A stretch of DNA of 63,134 nt from HGM04593 sp045646845 (GTDB lineage: Bacteria; Bacteroidota; Bacteroidia; Bacteroidales; Bacteroidaceae): the NCBI GenBank assembly GCA_045646845.1, contig JAZRLO010000032.1, forward strand, positions 1-63,134. The letters run 5' to 3'. The notes beneath the pieces were generated by a model. It had not been told where the DNA came from, did not search any database, and was given only the letters and a program-made list of their open reading frames with translations. Made by a program: the position numbers and the translations under genes. Below, piece by piece: positions 33,553-41,263 of this stretch (its first letter is position 1; every line of letters starts with the position of its first letter).

Positions 33553-34437
33553 ATGAAAGAATACCGTTCGTCACTGTTCAAGAAGGTTCCGAAATTCATG
33601 CTTGAAAAGAGAAACCAGATAATAATGGTTCTTTTCGTGTCGATTTTCGCCATAGCCTTCATCAACATATTCAACCCTTTTGACTCAAAAGGCTGGATAA
33701 AGGGAACAACCATTACCGAAACATATTATTTCCTGTGGTCAGTGCTACTCGTGCTCATAGGTATGATAGTGGTAGCCGTGAGCCGAATAATAATGTACCA
33801 TTACTCGCAGAAACCAACGCACAACATAACCATACTCAAATACATCGGCTGGGTATTCGTCGAGGTACTGCTGCTGTCGGGTGCATTCACCGTACTTGCA
33901 ATGATAGTCAAGAGCAACCTGAACCTCATGACCAGCGACCCGATGGAGATATTCACCACAGCGATACAGAACACGGTATATATCCTGATCATCCCTTACC
34001 TGCTGTGTATAATGTACTTCTCGTACCAGGACAAGAACTTCAAGCTTAAAGAGCTCATGGGCGAGAACATAGGTTTCAAGTCGAGTAACCTGATATCCAT
34101 ACGCGATTCACGCGGAGTGCTGCAGCTTTCGGTGGCGAAAGAGAACCTCATATACATCGAGTCGGCCGACAACTATATCTGCATCTGGTATCTCAAGAAC
34201 GAGACTTTGAAGAAGCAGCTCCTCAGAATAACAATGAAGGACATAAGCGAGCAACTGGCCGACACCAACATAGTACGTTGCCACCGCTCATACATGGTAA
34301 ACCTCGACCTTGTAAAGGTAATGCGCCGCGAGAAGGAGAACCTTTTCCTTGAACTCGGCGTAGCCAATGTAAAGGAGATTCCAATATCAAAGACATATGG
34401 CGAACAGGTGTTACGCCGCCTGGTGCCGATAGCATAA
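33553..34437 (+). CDS. Membrane-anchored LytTR DNA-binding regulator
   Basis: The 294-residue protein has four membrane helices (about 23-43, 58-82, 93-117, 135-153) and a C-terminal LytTR domain (about 180-292; ENLIYIESADNYICIWY, then VRCHRSYMVNLDLV). There is no receiver or kinase domain, so the sensing is likely in the membrane part. LytTR domains bind short direct repeats in promoter DNA. The neighbouring purN gene starts 19 bp downstream and may be co-transcribed. Targets are unknown. Confidence 0.88.
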   Translation: MKEYRSSLFKKVPKFMLEKRNQIIMVLFVSIFAIAFINIFNPFDSKGWIKGTTITETYYFLWSVLLVLIGMIVVAVSRIIMYHYSQKPTHNITILKYIGWVFVEVLLLSGAFTVLAMIVKSNLNLMTSDPMEIFTTAIQNTVYILIIPYLLCIMYFSYQDKNFKLKELMGENIGFKSSNLISIRDSRGVLQLSVAKENLIYIESADNYICIWYLKNETLKKQLLRITMKDISEQLADTNIVRCHRSYMVNLDLVKVMRREKENLFLELGVANVKEIPISKTYGEQVLRRLVPIA

Positions 34438-34456
34438 ACACATTAAAATCCGTAAC

Positions 34457-35029
34457 GTGAAAAAGATTGCAATCCTCGCATCGGGCAGCGGCTCAAACGC
34501 CGAGAACATAGCCCGCTATTTCGGGACATCAGACTATGCCCGCGTATCGTTCATCATCGCCAACAACCCCGAGGCATACGTACTTGAACGCGCGAAGAAA
34601 CTCGGCATCGAAAGCACTGTCGTAACAAAACAGCAGTTCATGGAGGCCGACAGTATTATAGCCATGCTTCAGGAGCGTGACATAGACTTTGTGGTGCTTG
34701 CAGGATTCCTGCTGCTCGTGCCCGGCAAACTCATTGAGGCATACCCGGGCAGAATAGTGAACATACACCCGGCCCTGCTCCCAAAACATGGTGGCAAAGG
34801 CATGTACGGCGACAATGTACACAAGGCGGTAGTTGCCTGCGGTGATACGGAGAGCGGTATCACGATACATCTCATTGACGAGAACTACGACAAGGGCACG
34901 ACATTCTTCCAAGCAAAATGCCCCGTATTGCCTACCGACACGCCCGACGACGTCGCGGCAAAGGTACATGCACTGGAGTATGAGCACTTCCCGCACGTAA
35001 TCGAAGAGATAATGCACACGCTTGACTAA
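34457..35029 (+). CDS. purN: Phosphoribosylglycinamide formyltransferase
   Basis: A 190-residue enzyme with ILASGSGSNAENI at the N-terminus (phosphoribosyl binding), the NIHPALLPKHGGKGMYG catalytic segment with the conserved Asn and His, and the DTESGITIHLIDENYDKG loop. It transfers a formyl group from 10-formyl-THF to GAR in purine synthesis. It lies 19 bp after the LytTR gene and is followed by a long terminator. Confidence 0.95.
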   Translation: MKKIAILASGSGSNAENIARYFGTSDYARVSFIIANNPEAYVLERAKKLGIESTVVTKQQFMEADSIIAMLQERDIDFVVLAGFLLLVPGKLIEAYPGRIVNIHPALLPKHGGKGMYGDNVHKAVVACGDTESGITIHLIDENYDKGTTFFQAKCPVLPTDTPDDVAAKVHALEYEHFPHVIEEIMHTLD

Positions 35030-35032
35030 AAG

Positions 35033-35077
35033 ATAAACAGACAGCGATGAAACCCAGTTTCATCGCTGTCTGTTTAT
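35033..35077. terminator. Bidirectional terminator between purN and pepT
   Basis: A 21-bp perfect stem (35033-35053 with 35057-35077) around the loop CCA, between convergent genes. Confidence 0.88.
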
Positions 35078-35121
35078 AAAAACGTCAAAGCAAGCTTTAC
35101 TTTTCGCCCATTGGCAAAAAC

Positions 35122-36375
35122 TTAACCTTTCAGTTCCTTCACGCCTGCTGCAATGTTGACAATAGTCATCACAGCCTTTTCCATAACCTGCACAGGAACA
35201 AACTCATAACGGCTATGGAAGTTTATTCCGCCGGCAAACAGGTTAGGACACGGAAGCCCCATGAAAGAGAGCTGCGCACCATCGGTACCGCCACGGATAG
35301 GTTTAATCTGCGGAACGACACCGGCCTTTTCCATCGCACTCTTCGCAAGTTCTATAATATGCATCTTGGGTTCAACCTGTTCGCGCATGTTACGATACTG
35401 TTCCTTAAGTTCAAGAGTCACCACGCCGGCACCGTACTTCTCGTTCATCAAAGCCTCAACCCTACGCATAAACTCCATACGTTTTGTAAAAATATCACCG
35501 CTGTGGTCACGTATGATATATGAAACCTCGGCATGATCGACGCCGCCGTTTATACCCATCAGATGATAAAAACCCTCATAGCCGGCAGTACACTCGGGCG
35601 ACTCTGTTGAAGGAACTGCATCGACGATAGCAGTAGCTACACGTAACGCATTGAGCATCTTTCCCTTGGCATAACCCGGATGAACATTGCGTCCCTGTAT
35701 GGTGAAAGTGGCCGCACCGGCATTGAAATTCTCGAACTCAAGTTCACCTTCACTGCCACCGTCCATGGTATATGCCCAGTCGCAACCGAACAGGGGCACA
35801 TTGAAATTGTGTGCTCCGCGACCGATCTCTTCATCGGGATTGAAGGCTATGCGTATCTTTCCATGCTCTATTTCGGGATGCGCCTGCAGATAAGCTATAG
35901 CCGAAACGATTTCTGCAATACCAGCCTTGTCATCGGCACCGAGAAGCGTATGTCCGTCGGTAACTACAATATCGTACCCCTTGAAGTTCTCCACCTCGGG
36001 AAAATCCTCAACGCGCAGCACAATGTTATCTGCTGCACTGAGCACTATGTCACCACCTCCGTAGTTCTCCACCACGCGCGGCTTCACATCCTTGCCGCTC
36101 ATGTCGGGGCTCGTATCCAAGTGAGCGATGAAGCCGATAACCGGCATCACCTTGTCGGTATTCGCAGGAAGTGTGGCATAGAGGTAACCTTTTTCATCAA
36201 GAACCACTTCGCTCAGCCCCATCTCCTTCAGTTCCTGCTCAAGGAAACGCGCAAAGACAAACTGTCCCTCTGTTGTAGGAACAACAGTTGCGTCATCACA
36301 CGACTCTGTATCAAATGTCACATACTTGAGAAAACGCTCAAGCATCTTATCCTTAAATTCATTCATAGTATTCAT
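35122..36375 (-). CDS. pepT: Peptidase T (tripeptide aminopeptidase)
   Basis: A 417-residue M20 metallopeptidase: AHLDTSPD and LLGADDKAG carry metal ligands, NPDEEIGRGAHNF the catalytic Glu, and IRGGTDGAQLSFMGLPCPNLFAGG a C-terminal motif. It removes N-terminal residues from tripeptides in the cytoplasm. It lies 11 bp after the DUF2027-Smr gene. The start at 36375 or the ATG at 36366 (MNEF) are both possible. Confidence 0.95.
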   Translation of the reverse strand: MNTMNEFKDKMLERFLKYVTFDTESCDDATVVPTTEGQFVFARFLEQELKEMGLSEVVLDEKGYLYATLPANTDKVMPVIGFIAHLDTSPDMSGKDVKPRVVENYGGGDIVLSAADNIVLRVEDFPEVENFKGYDIVVTDGHTLLGADDKAGIAEIVSAIAYLQAHPEIEHGKIRIAFNPDEEIGRGAHNFNVPLFGCDWAYTMDGGSEGELEFENFNAGAATFTIQGRNVHPGYAKGKMLNALRVATAIVDAVPSTESPECTAGYEGFYHLMGINGGVDHAEVSYIIRDHSGDIFTKRMEFMRRVEALMNEKYGAGVVTLELKEQYRNMREQVEPKMHIIELAKSAMEKAGVVPQIKPIRGGTDGAQLSFMGLPCPNLFAGGINFHSRYEFVPVQVMEKAVMTIVNIAAGVKELKG

Positions 36376-36386
36376 TTTTATTGTTC

Positions 36387-37475
36387 TTACTTTATTATCA
36401 CCATTGTGGCACCGAAGCCATATTTCTGGAACGACGCATCCTGCGACAGGCAGCGCGGATACTTGCGGCGCAGCTCCTGCATTATCGCATTGCGCAGCAC
36501 ACCTTCGCCCTTGCCGTGAATGAAAACGATCTTCTTTCCTTTGTACTTGACATTCTCCTCTATTGTCTTCCGCACAACATCGAGCTGATAGTTCAGGATG
36601 TCGAAACTGTTCATTCCGGCAGTTGTCTCAAGCAGTTCATTTATATGAAGGTCAACCTCCAGAATATCACTTCCTTTAGTGAGTTTGGGCTGAGGTTGCT
36701 TCTTTCCGTCGTCACCCTTCTTCTTTTCAAGTATTATTTTCTGTATCTCTTCAGCATCGGCAAAAATCTCTTTGGTCGGTTTGTCATCGACTACCAGGTC
36801 ATAAATGAGTGCCCCCTCATCGAAGAAAGGATTCTCGCGGAAGAGATGCAGCTTGTAGAACTTAACAGTATCTATGCGTCGTTCAATGTTCATCGCCGGC
36901 TTTAGGGCAAAAGGTCTCTTCTCCTTGAAAGGCAGAAGCTGTACACAAACATGCTCCATGTCGTTCAGGTCCTCACGGCCGAACTCCTCGATGAACACCT
37001 TGGAATTGGGTTCTATCAACCCGTTGCCGCGTACAGCCCAACTACGGCCCTGTGCCGAAAGATATGTATAATACAGGCTATAGTTGCTGTCATTGATAAG
37101 GTATGCCTCGAAACGCGAATTGCTTAGAGACTTCTCGTCCATCGGCAGATAAGCCAGCATGACGTTCAGTTTCTCACCCTCGGGGCGTTCAGCCGGGCGA
37201 TATGTCACCACAGGTTCGAAATCCTCCTCATTGTCGCTCCTCACCGGCCTTACAGGCTGCTGTGCCGCAGGCTTCTTCAACTCGGGTTCCTTAGGGGCCA
37301 CCGTCTTTTTCACGAAGTTATATTCATTGGTATCGACAACCACACACTCCCTCACCTGCATAGGAATCTCAAAGCCGTCCTTGTCTTCGACAAGAACGAT
37401 GTCCTTTCCGCGGAAGCCGGTTACCACACCTCCGCCGCTCTCATATATAAAGCGGACCTTATCACCGATTTTCAT
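36387..37475 (-). CDS. DUF2027 and Smr domain protein
   Basis: The 362-residue protein has an N-terminal SH3-like region (MKIGDKVRFIYESGGGVVTGF), a DUF2027 beta domain (about 90-240), and a C-terminal Smr domain (about 285-362) with EVDLHINEL and FIHGKGEGVLRNAI. Smr domains of the MutS2 type nick or bind branched DNA or cleave RNA; the MutS part is absent. This fusion is confined to Bacteroidota and its substrate is unknown. It is next to pepT, within the run from queA. Confidence 0.88.
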   Translation of the reverse strand: MKIGDKVRFIYESGGGVVTGFRGKDIVLVEDKDGFEIPMQVRECVVVDTNEYNFVKKTVAPKEPELKKPAAQQPVRPVRSDNEEDFEPVVTYRPAERPEGEKLNVMLAYLPMDEKSLSNSRFEAYLINDSNYSLYYTYLSAQGRSWAVRGNGLIEPNSKVFIEEFGREDLNDMEHVCVQLLPFKEKRPFALKPAMNIERRIDTVKFYKLHLFRENPFFDEGALIYDLVVDDKPTKEIFADAEEIQKIILEKKKGDDGKKQPQPKLTKGSDILEVDLHINELLETTAGMNSFDILNYQLDVVRKTIEENVKYKGKKIVFIHGKGEGVLRNAIMQELRRKYPRCLSQDASFQKYGFGATMVIIK

Positions 37476-37580
37476 ATCAACATCTTTATCTATAACGCGA
37501 AGATAATGAAAAAAGGGATATCAAACGAAGACGTTGCAACATATTTTACCGTCGCCATGAAGAGATGGCGCAAGAAATCT

Positions 37581-37907
37581 TCATTGAAGGGATATTGAAG
37601 CGGCAGGAAGAGCCACAAAGAGGGTGTCGGCAATTACAGGGGGAAGGCGGAGAGTGCCCTCGACCCACACCACGGAATCTTCGCTTTCGTTCACGAAATA
37701 AAAGGAGAGTTCCACGTCACCGCGCGCCAACAGTTTCTCTTCCACCTTCAGAAAGCACTCCACCCCTTGAGTAGCCGCCGACCCTTCATCCGACGGATAG
37801 AACGGCATCGGCACCTCATCGTGTGACACGGAAGAAGAGACTGCAGGAGCGTCGCTGCAGGACAACGCGGCGAACAACAAAAACACAAACAAAGACATAC
37901 GGACCAT
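37581..37907 (-). CDS. Small hypothetical lipoprotein
   Basis: The 108-residue protein has a short lipoprotein signal (LFAALSC, then SDAP). The mature part is acidic and contains beta-strand-like stretches (VELSFYFVNESEDSVVWVEG). I do not recognise a family. It lies between the LRR gene (61 bp upstream) and the DUF2027-Smr gene (105 bp downstream), all on the minus strand. The second Met (37898) is an alternative start. Confidence 0.6.
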   Translation of the reverse strand: MVRMSLFVFLLFAALSCSDAPAVSSSVSHDEVPMPFYPSDEGSAATQGVECFLKVEEKLLARGDVELSFYFVNESEDSVVWVEGTLRLPPVIADTLFVALPAASISLQ

Positions 37908-37968
37908 TTCCCGACAAACTTTTATTAAGAAACATCCGCAAGCCCTTAAATGTTCAAACGATTATAAG

Positions 37969-39006
37969 TTATTGGATTTCCTCAACATTGCCAAACCTGT
38001 CCCAAACACGGGCAAAGCCATATTCTCCCACCTTACCTTGCGGAACAAGAAGCAGTGTACGCGAATAGACATCGGCATCGGCAATATCACCCGAACACAT
38101 TGGTGCGGCATCGCACAGCACACGCAACCTCTTCAATGCCCTACAACTGCGGAACGCTTGGTCACCGACACTGACAACTGCCTGCGGAACAGTTATCTCC
38201 TCAATTGCCGAACAGTTGTAGAAAGCACCATAGCCGATGCTGAGCACACCGTCGTGCAGCTGTACGCCCTTGAGAGAAGTACAATTGGCAAGCACACCCT
38301 GGTCAAGCAGGTTCACACCTGCCGGCAAGACAAATTCAACCATTGACGAACAGCCCCAGAAAGCACCCTTCTTTACGGCAGCAACCGTTTCCGGCATCAC
38401 TACCCTTTCAAGTGAATAACAGTCGCGGAAAGCCCACCCCTCGACCGACAGCACACCGTCGGGCAATGTCACCTCCGTCAACGACGAACAGCCGCAGAAA
38501 GCATACTCGCCCACGCTCTCCACCATACCGCCTATCGACACGCGTGCCAACGAACGGCAGCCGTCGAAAAGCGAAGGCTCAATATTTATAAGATTCTCAG
38601 GCAGATACACGCTCTCCAATGAGGTACACCCCATAAAGGCAGCCCTGCCTATGACAAGCACTTTCGATGGCAGTACAAGCTCCACAAGTGATGCACACCC
38701 CTTGAAAGCCTGCATGCCGATAAGGTGCAGAGCATCGTTGAACTCCACTTTTGAGAGCATCGCACACCCTTCGAAAGAAGAGATTCCGATACTGTCAACA
38801 TTATCGCCGAGCGACACCGAACGCAACTCCGCGCAATCCATGAACGCCTCGTCAAGAATATCAGTCACCGCATACTCCTTGCCGCAGTTCTCAACAGTGG
38901 CAGGAACAACAATGTCGCCCGAATATGGCACAAGAGACTTTGTAACCGTAGCGGTTGACTTGGCATCATCGAGCAGATATGTAAGTTTACCTATATTTAC
39001 AATCAT
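37969..39006 (-). CDS. BspA-type leucine-rich-repeat protein without signal peptide
   Basis: The 345-residue protein consists of about eleven ~23-residue LRR_5 repeats (pattern I...AF.GC.SL..V.LP..V), spanning about residues 50-315, after a short N-terminal beta segment (MIVNIGKLTYLLDD). Unlike most BspA proteins there is no signal peptide, lipobox or C-terminal sorting domain, so as read it would be cytoplasmic. It begins 11 bp after queA. Such repeats usually bind proteins; the partner is unknown. Confidence 0.85.
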   Translation of the reverse strand: MIVNIGKLTYLLDDAKSTATVTKSLVPYSGDIVVPATVENCGKEYAVTDILDEAFMDCAELRSVSLGDNVDSIGISSFEGCAMLSKVEFNDALHLIGMQAFKGCASLVELVLPSKVLVIGRAAFMGCTSLESVYLPENLINIEPSLFDGCRSLARVSIGGMVESVGEYAFCGCSSLTEVTLPDGVLSVEGWAFRDCYSLERVVMPETVAAVKKGAFWGCSSMVEFVLPAGVNLLDQGVLANCTSLKGVQLHDGVLSIGYGAFYNCSAIEEITVPQAVVSVGDQAFRSCRALKRLRVLCDAAPMCSGDIADADVYSRTLLLVPQGKVGEYGFARVWDRFGNVEEIQ

Positions 39007-39017
39007 ACAACAAGCAT

Positions 39018-40235
39018 TTATGGTATCAACAGCGAGCTGTCACCGTAACTCAAAAAGCGAAAACCGTTTGCAAGAGCATAGTCATATATGGTTCGCCAGT
39101 TTCCATTTACAAAAGCCGAGACAAGCAACAAAAGCGTACTCTTCGGTTGATGAAAATTGGTAACAATCGCCTTTACTATACGGAACTCATATCCTGGAGC
39201 AATCATTATCTGCGTGTGCGCATGCACCCTGTCAAGCCCGTTCCTGTCGAGCCATTCCACGAGAGCCGTCAAAACCTCTACTGTAGATAGAAGATGTTCG
39301 CGATTATACGGAGTCCATTGGGAAACACGCAGTGCATCAGGAGAGAGCTCCGGATTCTCGGCAACCTGTTCCCCAAGGAAATAAAGGCTCTCGAGAGTAC
39401 GTACCGAAGTGGTACCAACAGCAACAGCCGCGCCACCGGCAGAAACCAGTTTTTCAAGCAGTTCCTTACGCACCTCTATGTATTCCTCATGCATCTCATG
39501 ATCGGCAATAAGTTCACTTTTCACAGGCTTGAACGTTCCGGCTCCCACATGCAAAGTAACCTCCTCGCGCTGAACACCGGCCGCCGTCAACGCATCGAGT
39601 ACCTGAGGCGTAAAATGCAGGCCGGCCGTCGGGGCTGCCACCGAACCCTTCACCTTGGAATAGACCGTCTGGTATGTATTGGTGTCGCTCTCCTCAGTAC
39701 GGCGGTTCAGATACGGAGGAATGGGCAATTCACCGGCAGCCTCAAGAAGCTCGGCAAACGAACATCCACCGTCCCAACTGAAACGCACATGATTCACTGC
39801 CGCTGCCGCACTCACGCGCTCAACCGACAGTGTCACCTCCTTGCCGTCAACTTCAATCACCTGCGACAGCACACCACCCTTCCAGCGGCTGGAATTTCCA
39901 ACGAGACACTGCCATACGCAACTCCTGGTCTCAAGGAATATCTGCTGATAGTCACAAGGCTCCTCAGGTTCAAGACAGAACACCTCTATCTGTGCCCCGG
40001 TCTCCTTGCGGAAACGCAGACGTGCCTGAATCACGCGTGTGTTGTTGAACACCATCAACGCCCCCTGTGGGATATACTTGGGCAAATTGGAGAAAACATC
40101 CTCACCTATCGCACCCTTATTATAAAGCAGCAGTTTTGAACTGTCACGCTCCGTAAGCGGATATTTTGCAATCCTCTCATCCGGCAGCGGATAGTCATAC
40201 TCCGCTATTGCTATTTCCAGAATATTCTTAATCAT
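39018..40235 (-). CDS. queA: S-adenosylmethionine:tRNA ribosyltransferase-isomerase (QueA family)
   Basis: A 405-residue QueA protein: the N-terminal YPLPDERIAKYPLTERDSSKLL, FNNTRVIQARL, then SVAAPTAGLHFT, HVGAGTFKPV and TNFHQPKSTLLLLVSAF signatures. QueA transfers and isomerises the ribosyl group of SAM onto preQ1-modified tRNA to make epoxyqueuosine. It is longer than the usual ~350 residues, with extra sequence before the second domain, and may be the long Bacteroidota paralogue. A -7 box lies only 5 bp upstream of the start. Confidence 0.9.
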   Translation of the reverse strand: MIKNILEIAIAEYDYPLPDERIAKYPLTERDSSKLLLYNKGAIGEDVFSNLPKYIPQGALMVFNNTRVIQARLRFRKETGAQIEVFCLEPEEPCDYQQIFLETRSCVWQCLVGNSSRWKGGVLSQVIEVDGKEVTLSVERVSAAAAVNHVRFSWDGGCSFAELLEAAGELPIPPYLNRRTEESDTNTYQTVYSKVKGSVAAPTAGLHFTPQVLDALTAAGVQREEVTLHVGAGTFKPVKSELIADHEMHEEYIEVRKELLEKLVSAGGAAVAVGTTSVRTLESLYFLGEQVAENPELSPDALRVSQWTPYNREHLLSTVEVLTALVEWLDRNGLDRVHAHTQIMIAPGYEFRIVKAIVTNFHQPKSTLLLLVSAFVNGNWRTIYDYALANGFRFLSYGDSSLLIP

Positions 40236-40239
40236 ACTG

Positions 40240-40247
40240 CAAAGATA
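40240..40247 (-). promoter_or_regulatory. -7 box directly upstream of queA
   Basis: TATCTTTG on the minus strand is a full match, ending 5 bp before the start codon, so the transcript would have almost no leader. The expected -33 position falls inside the 85-bp tandem repeat; no clear TTTG is seen there. Confidence 0.5.
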
Positions 40248-40250
40248 GTA

Positions 40251-40430
40251 ACAAACGAGCGAGAAACATGAAGCTTGCTTGAATGTTTTTCATAGCGAGT
40301 GCAGAATATCTTCGAGGTTCACCTCAGAGATACAAACAAACGAGCGAGAAACATGAAGCTTGCTTCAATGTTTTTCATAGCGAGTGCAGAATATCTTCGA
40401 GGTTTACCTCAGAGATACAAACAAACGAAC
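40251..40430. repeat. 85-bp tandem repeat, two copies plus a stub
   Basis: Copy 1 is 40251-40335, copy 2 is 40336-40420, and ACAAACGAAC starts a third. The copies differ at two positions I could see (40281 region G/C and 40319 region C/T). Each contains an imperfect hairpin GAGAAACATGAAGC/GCTTnAATGTTTTTC. Confidence 0.9.
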
Positions 40431-40593
40431 GGACACAAGACTTGCAATTATTTTGAAACAGGAGTCAAGTTACCTAAACAAAAAATCAAGGAGAGGCAAT
40501 AAAGTCCATCCTTGATTTGGAAAATACTAATTCTTTAAAAAAGGCAATAATATAGATATTGACCCAAACATTGTTTGTCATACTGAGCAAAGC

Positions 40594-40752
40594 GAAGTAT
40601 CTATTTTAAGCGCAGTTTTTAGATCCAATGCCTTTGGCGTGGAGCAGTATGTCGATGGCTGGTATCCGGTATTGCTGACATTGTGCAACAGTGTTGTAGT
40701 GTTCTTTATATTAAAAGTTATGTACAAGAACAGGCTGTTTCTTAAAGTGTAG
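40594..40752 (+). pseudogene. C-terminal remnant of a membrane acyltransferase-like gene
   Basis: In one frame this stretch reads SAVFRSNAFGVEQYVDGWYP, then a hydrophobic helix, then MYKNRLFLKV and a stop (40750-40752). This resembles the C-terminus of Bacteroidota DUF5009/heparan-glucosaminide N-acetyltransferase-like membrane proteins (last helix, then a basic tail ending FLKV/FIKL). There is no start codon or N-terminal part; upstream sequence is a dispersed-repeat type. The family assignment is tentative. Confidence 0.4.
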
Positions 40753-40860
40753 GCCGGCGGTGACGACGTGCTCTCAGCTTAGGACTATACTTCAATTAAA
40801 CTGCGGTATTTGGAGCCTTAGCAAGCCTGAAAAAGCTCTTTCTATTCGAACCTCAACAAT

Positions 40861-40900
40861 CAAGAGGGTGCCCAAAAAGAAGTGGGGCACCCTCTTGTTT
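40861..40900 (+). terminator. Hairpin of the GGGTG-CCC family
   Basis: CAAGAGGGTGCCC (40861-40873) pairs with GGGCACCCTCTTG (40885-40897), followed by TTTATT. It follows the gene remnant and may be its surviving terminator. Confidence 0.75.
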
Positions 40901-41014
40901 ATTGCCTTGAAGCTGTTCTGCTTTGGAACAACTTCTTATACATTCTGTATAGACCAAAAATTAGACACTTTGTTTATAAGGTGCTTTTGTTGCCATAGTT
41001 CGCGAAATTTTCAC

Positions 41015-41022
41015 TATCTTCG
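41015..41022 (+). promoter_or_regulatory. Possible -7 box for ettA
   Basis: TATCTTCG has one mismatch to TAnnTTTG; the nearest TTTG (40986-40989) is 25 bases away, a long spacer. If used, transcription would begin at about the left end of element B. Confidence 0.3.
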
Positions 41023-41030
41023 CGGAAAAT

Positions 41031-41224
41031 TAGAAACTGTTTGAATTTTATTTCGCGATTATTTGAGGAATAATTTTTGTGTGGATTTTTGTTTGGGATA
41101 TGTAGGTAACAGTGGACTATTTCCAAATATCTCAAATAAAAAGATGCCAAAAAACTCAAAGAAGCCGAAATGAGTTTTCGTGTGAATGGACTGACTACTT
41201 TAATAAAATTCAAAACTGTTTCTT
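41031..41224. repeat. 194-bp element with terminal inverted repeats (element B)
   Basis: The left end reads AGAAACTGTTTGAATTTTAT (41032-41051). The right end (41202-41223) reverse complements to AGAAACAGTTTTGAATTTTA, differing by one substitution and one inserted base. It has no ORF of note and ends 39 bp before ettA. Its length matches element A (193 bp), and its left 50 bases resemble element C. Confidence 0.6.
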
Positions 41225-41263
41225 GAATAATTTAAGGAATAATATAAACTATTTAATACATTT

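Larger units (their letters stand above)
40236..41263. other. 1-kb repeat-rich, gene-free region between divergent queA and ettA
   Basis: In order: queA -7 box, 85-bp tandem repeat (40251-40430), a TCATACTGAGCAAAGCGAAG dispersed-type sequence (40578-40597), a probable gene remnant (40594-40752), a hairpin (40861-40897), a weak promoter box (41015-41022) and inverted-repeat element B (41031-41224). Plus-strand base skew changes sign around here. Confidence 0.6.

Noticed and set aside
35680..36519. 279-residue plus-strand open frame
   Set aside because: Antisense to pepT and the Smr-domain gene; no motifs.
40251..40430. Possible CRISPR-like array
   Set aside because: Only two copies, directly adjacent with no spacers, period 85 bp, no cas genes.
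40299..40502. 67-residue ORF in the queA-ettA spacer
   Set aside because: It is produced by the 85-bp tandem repeat and contains no coding signal of its own.
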